Assembly (NCBI GenBank): GCA_046758845.1
Contig: JBHIBA010000142.1
Coordinates: forward strand, 1 to 11,100
DNA from: JBHIBA01 sp046758845
GTDB lineage: Bacteria > UBA8248 > JACPRG01 > G963555815
Reading direction: 5' to 3'
DNA length: 11,100 nt
Under the pieces are notes generated by a model. It was given only the letters and a program-made list of their open reading frames with translations, ran no database searches and was not told the DNA's origin. The position numbers and the translations under genes were made by a program. Shown here one piece after another: positions 5,590 through 11,100 of this stretch. Numbering within the stretch: the stretch's first letter is position 1; every line of letters starts with the position of its first letter.

Positions 5590-6090
5590 TCACGAAGGAA
5601 TTGCGTCCGGGGTACCAGAAAACGCGTATTCCTCGTCCCGCGTCGCCAATCCTGCCCGCAATGGATTCCCCAGGATATATTCGCAAATCGACCTCAAATC
5701 CTCGCCACGCCGGACCACATGATCATAGAAGCTGCGCTGCCAGATCGCTCCCTTCAGGTCGCACTGCCACCCGGCGCGCGTTGTCAGCTTTTTCAATTCC
5801 CGAACGAATTCCGGGAGACTCTTGCCTTGTGTCTGCGGAAAGACCACAAGGTGCAAGTGATCCGGCATCAGGCAATAAGCGAAAACTTTGACATGAAATT
5901 GCGAACGCAGGTCCAAGAGGATGGCTACCACTTGCGGGGCAAACATGCGGTCATTGAACAGTGGCTGAGATCCCTTCGCGCACAAAGTCAAGAAGTAGGC
6001 GTAGCCGCGTTTGCGATAGTCGAATTCAGGCAAACGTAGGCGCTTTCGTCGAGGGAGATCCTGTGATGCGGAATGCGTAGCTTTATCCAT
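5590..6090 (-). CDS. REP-associated tyrosine transposase (RAYT, IS200/IS605-like Y1 family)
   Basis: This is a 166-residue single-strand DNA transposase/endonuclease of the HUH superfamily. Residues 30-45 (YAYFLTLCAKGSQPLF) form the first strand. The metal-binding HUH motif is PDHLH (76-80, H78 and H80). The catalytic tyrosine is Y122 in WQRSFYDHVVR, followed by the RAYT-typical CEYILGNPLRAGL (136-148). All catalytic residues are present, so the enzyme may be active. The ATG at 6090 is preferred; an in-frame GTG at 6102 would add four residues. Neither has an obvious ribosome binding site, and REP copy 3 begins only 15 bp upstream, so expression may be low or controlled by that hairpin. RAYTs are usually single-copy domesticated genes that spread REP sequences. 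Confidence 0.9.
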   Translation of the reverse strand: MDKATHSASQDLPRRKRLRLPEFDYRKRGYAYFLTLCAKGSQPLFNDRMFAPQVVAILLDLRSQFHVKVFAYCLMPDHLHLVVFPQTQGKSLPEFVRELKKLTTRAGWQCDLKGAIWQRSFYDHVVRRGEDLRSICEYILGNPLRAGLATRDEEYAFSGTPDAIPS

Positions 6091-6104
6091 ATCGAATTCC
6101 ACGC

Positions 6105-6130
6105 GGGCGGGTACGGGGACCCGCCCCTAC
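6105..6130 (-). repeat. REP palindrome, copy 3 (5' flank of the RAYT gene)
   Basis: On the minus strand it reads GTAG, then G, then stem GGGCGGGT/ACCCGCCC around the same 6-nt loop as copy 1 (6113-6118). Compared with copies 1 and 2, one C-G pair is swapped to G-C in both arms, so the stem stays perfect. That paired change points to selection on structure. Confidence 0.75.
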
Positions 6131-6145
6131 ACCTGATCACCACTC

Positions 6146-6175
6146 GGCGGGTGCCACTGGCGGCTTGTCCGCCAG
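6146..6175. repeat. Hairpin sharing a 12-nt block with 2238-2249
   Basis: GGCGGGTGCCAC (6146-6157) recurs exactly at 2238-2249. It leads into a perfect 7-bp stem CTGGCGG/CCGCCAG (6157-6163/6169-6175) with a 5-nt loop. It lies 77 bp beyond the stop of oxidoreductase A and could protect that transcript's 3' end or act as a dispersed repeat. No T-run follows on the minus strand. Confidence 0.45.
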
Positions 6176-6251
6176 CGTTCCACAACAGCCTTCCGAGGAA
6201 TTGTAGCCCCAGGCCTAGGACTTAGCCAGCTTCGCCCCCTGTGTGCCCTTC

Positions 6252-7862
6252 CTAAGCCCCCTTTACCCACCATTTCTCGAGGCCAAGGTCATCGGCGATG
6301 ACGTTCACGGCGTGATACGCCGTGGCCCCGATGACGCCCCCAGCCGGATGCGTGCACGACCCGCAGTAATAAAGCCCCTCGATGGGGGTGCGGTAATTCG
6401 CCAGGTCGGGAATGGATGAGAAGTAATCCGCCCTCCGGTAAATGATCTCCCCCATGTGCACCGCGCCCTTGTCCAGGTTCCCCACGTGCCGTTCGATGTC
6501 CGCCGGGGAGATGACCTGGGCGTCCAGAATCGCGCCGTGCTTCAAGCCCACCGCTTCATGGAAACGGGCGACGCACTTCTCTCTGAATTGATCCTTGACG
6601 TTGTCCCAGCCGTCCACACCCTGATCTCCAATCGAATAGGGAACGGGCGCCCAAACGACGGCCGTGTGGCCCCCGTTCGGGGCATGGAGGGGGTCATAGA
6701 CTGTGGGAATGCTAACCGAGAGGCAAACCGGATCGGGCACATTTCCCCCATCCACCGCGGACCAGAGGTCCGCCCAATCGTCGGGGCTCTGCGGCCCAAA
6801 ATCGACCTTGAAAGTTTGCGCCAACGCAGCCGGCCGGTTTCGGTAAAAAATGGAACCTTCCATGGCCAGATGGACGCTGAGCACGGCGAAACGGGCTCCG
6901 TGAAAGGCGTCGATTCCATTGGCCAGGGCCTGAGGCAGGTTTTGCGTTCCCACCAGCTCCAAGAAGATCTCCTCCAGGCCAAGCGCACCCACCACGCACC
7001 GCCGGGCCTTGAGTCGGGTTCCGTCGGCCAGCTCAACCCCGGCCGCCCGCCCGTTCTCGAGGACGATGCGGCGAAAATCGCAACAGGTTTTCAAGCCTCC
7101 CTTGGCGGCCACCATCGCCCGCCAAAGTGCGTGGGCCATGACGTGAGGCCCGCCTTCGACCAGGAGCATCATCGGCTCCACCTGGGCCACCGCCAGCAAG
7201 ACCACGTGTCCGAGACCGGGAACGTCAGTCCGAAGCCCCCGAGGCAGAGGCAACTGGTTGAGGTAGAAAGCCTGCACAGCGGGATCTTTGAAGAGGCGGG
7301 CGGCCGCCTCCCGCGCCGTGAGGCGGCGGAACTCGTGAACTTCCCTGCCCTCCGGACTATCCGGCAATCCGTCCAGGGGATCGCCTCCGTCCCCTCCGCT
7401 ATTTGGGACGCCTTTGAGCGCGCCGGGAGATCCGTAAAGGGCGGGAACGACCTCTTGCCGAAGGAACGCGCCCAGGCGGCGATTCACCTCGCGAATGGTC
7501 CCGCTGTCTTGCGCCGATATTTTTTCTACCGAGGCCGCAGTCTTTTCCACATCCAGCCAGCCGATGATTTCGCGGCCATCTTCCAAGAGCAGAGCGTTCT
7601 GGGGGTCCGGCGTGACGTAGTGGGCGTGAAACCGCTCGAAGTCCAGGTCCCGGAAGGGCGCCAGCCGATCCACTCCGAGATGGTAAAAAGAGTGAAGGTT
7701 GTGCCAGTAGCCGGGATGCGTGAAGGATTCGGTGTTCATGTCTCCGCCGACTTCGAGCCCTTTTTCCAGGATCAGGACGTCCAGACCCGCCCGGGCCAGA
7801 TAGGTCGCCGTCATCATGCCGGCGTGACCGGCTCCCACCACGATCACATCGTACTCACCCAC
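6252..7862 (-). CDS. Phytoene-desaturase-like NAD(P)/FAD-dependent oxidoreductase (copy A)
   Basis: This 536-residue flavoprotein is a paralog of the protein at 3837-5465. The Rossmann motif VIVVGAGHAG ends at residue 15, followed by LILEKGLEVGGDMNTES and the shared HNLHSFYH block. The C-terminal FAD motif LYYCGSCTHPAGG begins near residue 497, and the end DDLGLEKWW mirrors the paralog's EDLGMDPWW. I chose the GTG at 7862 because the family N-terminus begins right there and a G-rich stretch (G8 then AACC) precedes it. The frame stays open to an ATG at 7970, but those 36 extra residues look like untranslated leader. The gap to the SDR is 168 bp. It probably acts on a hydrophobic or unsaturated intermediate in the same pathway; the substrate is unknown. 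Confidence 0.9.
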   Translation of the reverse strand: MGEYDVIVVGAGHAGMMTATYLARAGLDVLILEKGLEVGGDMNTESFTHPGYWHNLHSFYHLGVDRLAPFRDLDFERFHAHYVTPDPQNALLLEDGREIIGWLDVEKTAASVEKISAQDSGTIREVNRRLGAFLRQEVVPALYGSPGALKGVPNSGGDGGDPLDGLPDSPEGREVHEFRRLTAREAAARLFKDPAVQAFYLNQLPLPRGLRTDVPGLGHVVLLAVAQVEPMMLLVEGGPHVMAHALWRAMVAAKGGLKTCCDFRRIVLENGRAAGVELADGTRLKARRCVVGALGLEEIFLELVGTQNLPQALANGIDAFHGARFAVLSVHLAMEGSIFYRNRPAALAQTFKVDFGPQSPDDWADLWSAVDGGNVPDPVCLSVSIPTVYDPLHAPNGGHTAVVWAPVPYSIGDQGVDGWDNVKDQFREKCVARFHEAVGLKHGAILDAQVISPADIERHVGNLDKGAVHMGEIIYRRADYFSSIPDLANYRTPIEGLYYCGSCTHPAGGVIGATAYHAVNVIADDLGLEKWWVKGA

Positions 7863-7866
7863 GGTT

Positions 7867-7874
7867 CCCCCCCC
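7867..7874 (-). repeat. Eight-G tract just before the start of oxidoreductase A
   Basis: A run of eight Gs on the coding strand ends 4 nt before the GTG start at 7862. It is the only Shine-Dalgarno-like signal there. It parallels the G9 tract before the paralog's start at 5465. Confidence 0.55.
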
Positions 7875-8030
7875 GGTCGACGATTGGTTGAAATCTGGAC
7901 TCGCTCGCCATGCGCAATTGTGTCGTGATCCCCACCAGGGCTTTCGTGTCTCACGCATCATTCGCGGCATCGCGAGAGGCCGTCCCCGGTTTCGTCTTGG
8001 GCCACTGGCCTGAGCCCCCAGCGGCCTGAA

Positions 8031-8813
8031 TCAAGTAAACACGTCCCCACCGTTGACCAGCAAGGTCTGGCCGGTCATGAAGGCGCTGGCGTCCGAGGCC
8101 AGGAAGACAACCGCGCCCACGAGATCGTCGGGCATCTGGTGACGTTGAAGACACCGGGTGCCCAGAATCCGCGCTTCCGTGCCCTTCCACCATTCTGCCA
8201 CATTCGGGTCTTCTGCCAACCGCCGATTGGCTTCGCTCATCGTAAAACCCGGGGCGATGGCGTTCACCCGGATGCCCGACGGCCCCAGCTCGCGGGCGGC
8301 GGCCCGCGTCATCCCGATGACGGCCCCCTTGGAGGCCACGTAGTGGAGAAAGCCCGGGACCCCTTTGTGAACGGTGTCCGAGGCGATGTTGATGATGGAG
8401 CCGACCCCGTTCTTGCGCAGGGCCGGCACAGCCGCCTTCATGCCCAAAAACGTCCCCCGAACATTGACCGCCATCACGCGGTCCCACTCATCAACGCGGA
8501 TCTTCTCCAGACTCTGATCTCTCAGCAGACTTCCAAAAAGGGCGGCGTTGTTCGCCCAGACGTCGATTCGTCCGAAGTCCGCCTCGACTTTTTTTACAAA
8601 CCCTTCGACGGAGGTCTCATCCGCCACGTCCACCTTATAGCCCTTGGCTTTGGCGCCTTCCGCCGCGATTTCCCCGGCCGCCGGAGCGGCGTCCAGGACG
8701 TCCCCCAGCGCCACATCCGCCCCCGCGCGCGCCAGCCCTGCGGCAAGCGTTTTGCCGATTCCCTGGGCGGCCCCGGTCACGACGGCCACACGGCCCTTCA
8801 GTTCCATCAGCAC
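8031..8813 (-). CDS. Short-chain dehydrogenase/reductase (SDR family, classical)
   Basis: This is a 260-residue NAD(P)-dependent oxidoreductase of usual classical-SDR length. The cofactor motif TGAAQGIG spans residues 13-20. An acidic D38 at the end of beta-2 favours NAD(H) over NADP(H). NNA (88-90), N117, S145, Y158 and K162 complete the active site (Asn-Ser-Tyr-x3-Lys). The PG motif after beta-6 is in NAIAPGF (184-190), and the C-terminus VNGGDVFT is typical. The GTG at 8813 is preceded by GAGGAG at 4-nt spacing, which supports it over the ATG two codons later. It begins 22 bp after the stop of the TRAP permease gene, so the two are almost certainly one transcript. It probably interconverts an alcohol and a ketone of the imported substrate; sequence does not give the substrate. 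Confidence 0.92.
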   Translation of the reverse strand: MLMELKGRVAVVTGAAQGIGKTLAAGLARAGADVALGDVLDAAPAAGEIAAEGAKAKGYKVDVADETSVEGFVKKVEADFGRIDVWANNAALFGSLLRDQSLEKIRVDEWDRVMAVNVRGTFLGMKAAVPALRKNGVGSIINIASDTVHKGVPGFLHYVASKGAVIGMTRAAARELGPSGIRVNAIAPGFTMSEANRRLAEDPNVAEWWKGTEARILGTRCLQRHQMPDDLVGAVVFLASDASAFMTGQTLLVNGGDVFT

Positions 8814-8835
8814 GGCTCTCCTCGTTTTCGACCCC

Positions 8836-11013
8836 TCAGGGGGACGAAGTCTCGCGATTGACCGCCGCCTCGGCGATCGGCTCAGTAACCGGCTCCTCCC
8901 GCGACAATACGGAAGCCTCCCTCCAACTCTCCCTGTCCTGTCCCCCGAGCCGAAACGCGGTCAGCCCCAGGCCGATCCCGACGAGGTCTGACCATACCCC
9001 TCCTCTGACCAACAGGATTCCCGCCAGAAGAAAGACCCCGCGGGCCCACCACCGGAAGGGCTTCAAGAAGAAGCCCTGCACCGCCGCGCAAACGCAGATG
9101 ACCCCCAGGCAGGCGGTCACCAGGGCGAGCACAACCTTATAAAACGGCCCCTGGGCGACCAAGGTGGGAGAATAAGCGAACATGAAGGGCACGATGTAGG
9201 CGATGATGCCCACGCGAAACGCCATGAATCCCGTCTGCATCGGATTCCCTTTGGAAATGGTCGCGGCTGCGTAGGCTGCAAGGGCCACCGGAGGTGTAAT
9301 GGCTCCGATGGTGGAAAAATGAAAGACAAACATGTGAGCGGCGACCTCATTGATGCCGATCTTCAGAAGCGGAGGGACGGTGAGCGCGGCCATGATGATG
9401 TATACGGCCGTCGGCGGCATGCCGCATCCAAGAACCAACGCCGAGAGCATGGCGAACACGAGAGCGATGACCACCCAGTCGCCGGACATGGAAAGAATGA
9501 CGCTGGAGAACTTGACGCCGACGCCGGTCAGTCCGATGACACCCACGATGATTCCGGCCGCCGCGCAAGCCGCCGCCACCGGCAGGGTGTTTCTGGCTCC
9601 TTCTTCGAGGGCCCGAATGGCCCGAACCACGCGCTCCCGGCTCGGTCTGCGCAGCGCCCCCAGACCGATGATCAAGAGGGCCGCCCAGCAGGCCGCCTTT
9701 GAGGGGTCGGCCCCCGCGGCGATCGAAATTCCCATGACGACGAGCGGGACGACCATGTAAGCCGAATCCAGGGATATCGTTCCGAACGTCGGGCGATCTC
9801 CGTTGGGCCATCCTTTCAAGGCTTGCTTGACGGCGTCCACGTTCATCATGACGAAAAGAAACACCATAAAGATCGCCCAAAAGGCCGTCAGCATGGCGCT
9901 GTAACCCAACACGATGAAGACGATGAGGGTAATCAGAGGAAGGGCCAAGTAACCAGATTCGGCGAGGACCTTTCTGATGGAAGGCAGCTCCTCTTTGGAG
10001 AGGCCCCTCATGCCCCGCTTGACCGCCTCAATGTCCACAAACAGCAACACCGCCAGGTAGAACAGCAAAGCCGGGATGGCCGCCGCGATGGCGACCTTGC
10101 CGTAACTCACGCCCAGGTATTCGGCCATGATGAAGGCCCCCGCCCCCATGACCGGCGGCGTGAACATGCCCCCCGTTGAGGCGCAAGCCTCGATGGCGCC
10201 CGCCAGCAGCGGCGGGTAGCCCATTCGTTTCATCAAGGGGATCGTGAAGGTGCCCGTGGTGACGACGTTTCCGACGGGCGACCCCGACACCATTCCCATC
10301 AGGCCGCTGGAGAGGACCGCCGTCTTGGCCGGCCCTCCGCGGAACCGGCCCGCGATCGCGTGGGACACGTCGATGAAGAACTTCCCGCCCCCCGAAGCCG
10401 CCAGGAACGCCCCGAACAGGACGAACATGATGATGAAGGAAGAAGACACGTACATGGGGATGCCATAAAGGCCCTCGGAGATGACGTACAGGTCCCGGAC
10501 GATCCGCTCAACGGCGTAACCCTTGTGCTTGAACATGCCCGGCATCCAGGGCCCGAAGTAGGCGTAGACGAGAAACAGGGCCGAGGCCGTGGGCAGGACG
10601 GGTCCGACAGCCCGGCGGGCCGCCTCCATGGCCGCGATAAACATCAAGGCCCCCAGGAGGGTTTCCTCCCAGGTCGGGTCTTCGATCAGGTCGGCCTTCT
10701 CCTCCCACGTCAGAAAGATGTAGACGCTGGAGGCGACGACTACGGCCACGAAGACCCAATCGAGCGCCGTGGGCCTTTCCCGGGGCCGCCCTTCCTTGCG
10801 CCCGCTCAGGATAAGGAATGCGGCCACGCCCATGAAGAGCCAGTGCAGCACTCGCTGGTCCATGGCAGAGGTGGCCGCGTATCCGGACCAGTAAAGGGCG
10901 AGGACGGAGGTCGTGATGAGGATCAGACGCGCGAGCCAGCCGGAGGGGCCCAGCGCGCCCCCGGCGCCCGGCTTTACTTCCGTCCGGTCTGGAGGGATTC
11001 CCTCATCCACCAA
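8836..11013 (-). CDS. TRAP transporter permease, fused small and large subunits (TAXI type)
   Basis: This 725-residue integral membrane protein joins the small (DctQ-like) and large (DctM-like) TRAP subunits in one chain. Na+-coupled uptake of organic acids is the known role. The first third holds four hydrophobic segments (about 28-45, 58-70, 86-101, 118-150 region). The large-subunit part carries GMVSGSPVGNVVTTGTF (240-256), TGGMFTPPVMGAGAF (280-294), the repeat-half counterpart LGCGMPPTAVY (528-538) and STIGAITPPVA (567-577). Fused permeases of this kind pair with TAXI-type solute receptors. None is in the window, so it probably lies beyond the right edge. The first start is TTG at 11013, with GTG at 11010; GGAG lies about 10 nt before the TTG, so the start is uncertain. 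It heads a cluster with the SDR 22 bp downstream. Confidence 0.95.
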   Translation of the reverse strand: MVDEGIPPDRTEVKPGAGGALGPSGWLARLILITTSVLALYWSGYAATSAMDQRVLHWLFMGVAAFLILSGRKEGRPRERPTALDWVFVAVVVASSVYIFLTWEEKADLIEDPTWEETLLGALMFIAAMEAARRAVGPVLPTASALFLVYAYFGPWMPGMFKHKGYAVERIVRDLYVISEGLYGIPMYVSSSFIIMFVLFGAFLAASGGGKFFIDVSHAIAGRFRGGPAKTAVLSSGLMGMVSGSPVGNVVTTGTFTIPLMKRMGYPPLLAGAIEACASTGGMFTPPVMGAGAFIMAEYLGVSYGKVAIAAAIPALLFYLAVLLFVDIEAVKRGMRGLSKEELPSIRKVLAESGYLALPLITLIVFIVLGYSAMLTAFWAIFMVFLFVMMNVDAVKQALKGWPNGDRPTFGTISLDSAYMVVPLVVMGISIAAGADPSKAACWAALLIIGLGALRRPSRERVVRAIRALEEGARNTLPVAAACAAAGIIVGVIGLTGVGVKFSSVILSMSGDWVVIALVFAMLSALVLGCGMPPTAVYIIMAALTVPPLLKIGINEVAAHMFVFHFSTIGAITPPVALAAYAAATISKGNPMQTGFMAFRVGIIAYIVPFMFAYSPTLVAQGPFYKVVLALVTACLGVICVCAAVQGFFLKPFRWWARGVFLLAGILLVRGGVWSDLVGIGLGLTAFRLGGQDRESWREASVLSREEPVTEPIAEAAVNRETSSP

Positions 11014-11039
11014 TTCAGGACGACTCCGGAATCAGTTAG

Positions 11040-11080
11040 AAAAAAAAGAGGCGGGGCCCCGGCCCCTGGGGCCGGGCCCC
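11040..11080 (-). terminator. Rho-independent terminator for a gene beyond the right edge
   Basis: On the minus strand a GC-only hairpin is followed by GCCTC and eight Ts (11040-11047). The right arm on the plus strand is GGGGCCGGGCCCC, 11068-11080; the left is GGGGCCCCGGCCCC, 11053-11066, with one bulged C. It lies just upstream of the TRAP permease. It would end or attenuate a transcript entering from the right, plausibly a solute-receptor gene expressed at a higher level than the permease. Confidence 0.7.
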
Positions 11081-11100
11081 CCCGGGAAGCGGCTTTTCAC

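Larger units (their letters stand above)
5557..6130 (-). mobile_element. REPtron: RAYT gene flanked by inverted REP palindromes
   Basis: A single RAYT gene (5590-6090) is bracketed by REP copy 2 (plus orientation) and REP copy 3 (minus orientation), with the tetranucleotide end of each palindrome facing outward. This is the known arrangement in which the transposase and its cognate REPs are maintained together. No target-site duplication is apparent by eye, as expected for HUH single-strand transposition. The unit interrupts what is otherwise a co-directional catabolic gene cluster, between the two FAD oxidoreductase paralogs. Confidence 0.7.

Noticed and set aside
6456..7928. 490-codon plus-strand ORF opposite oxidoreductase A
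   Set aside because: Shadow frame with biased composition and no recognisable motifs.
7863..7970. 36-residue N-terminal extension of oxidoreductase A from the ATG at 7970
   Set aside because: The family N-terminus starts at the GTG at 7862, just after a G-rich stretch; the extension has no counterpart in the paralog.
7951..8487. Minus-strand ORF overlapping the SDR in another frame
   Set aside because: Out-of-frame shadow of the SDR; Gly/Arg-rich with no fold signature.
8031..8838. TGA stops of the SDR and TRAP genes as possible Sec codons
   Set aside because: Both proteins are already full length for their families and no family-like sequence follows the stops.

Overview
The window comes from a GC-rich bacterium with a Sec-decoding trait. 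It holds an in-frame UGA inside an AhpD-family gene, followed at bacterial spacing by a SECIS-type hairpin. The mix of a TAXI-type TRAP importer, SDR, phytoene-desaturase-like FAD enzymes, a UbiD-family decarboxylase and an AhpD-like selenoprotein would fit uncultivated or anaerobic lineages such as Desulfobacterota, Methylomirabilota/Rokubacteria or Tectomicrobia. That placement is inference; nothing in the window fixes the taxon.

Layout. Positions 1-297 are non-coding and rich in palindromes: a perfect 16-bp hairpin at the very edge, then two 30-nt palindromic units repeated every 40 bp. On the plus strand, 298-891 encodes a 197-residue AhpD/CMD-family selenoprotein with a C-R-Y-U active site. 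It is followed by a 96-residue ABM-like dimeric alpha/beta-barrel protein (1016-1306) and a probable gene remnant (1337 onward). From 1440 to the right edge every gene is on the minus strand. First is a THEP1-type NTPase (1440-1946) with visibly lower GC than its surroundings. Next is a 330-bp block (1965-2294) filled with REP-like palindromes. Then comes a metabolic cluster that reads right to left: fused TRAP permease (8836-11013), SDR (8031-8813), FAD oxidoreductase A (6252-7862), FAD oxidoreductase B (3837-5465) and UbiD-family decarboxylase (2295-3788).

A REP-associated tyrosine transposase (RAYT, 5590-6090) sits between the two paralogous FAD oxidoreductases. It is flanked by two inverted palindromes with outward-facing GTAG or CTAG ends, the layout of a 'REPtron'. 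A third copy of the palindrome lies 3.4 kb away at 2178-2203. One copy differs by paired changes in both stem arms, which argues that the folded hairpin is what is conserved.

How the genes may work together (inference): the TRAP permease, with a TAXI-type binding protein expected beyond the right edge, imports an organic acid. The SDR and two FAD enzymes oxidise or reduce it, and the UbiD-type enzyme removes or adds a carboxyl group using prenylated FMN. The selenoprotein and the ABM-like protein form a separate plus-strand unit, probably concerned with peroxide or thiol redox chemistry. The strongest single finding is the selenoprotein, which a standard gene caller would split into two false ORFs at the UGA.
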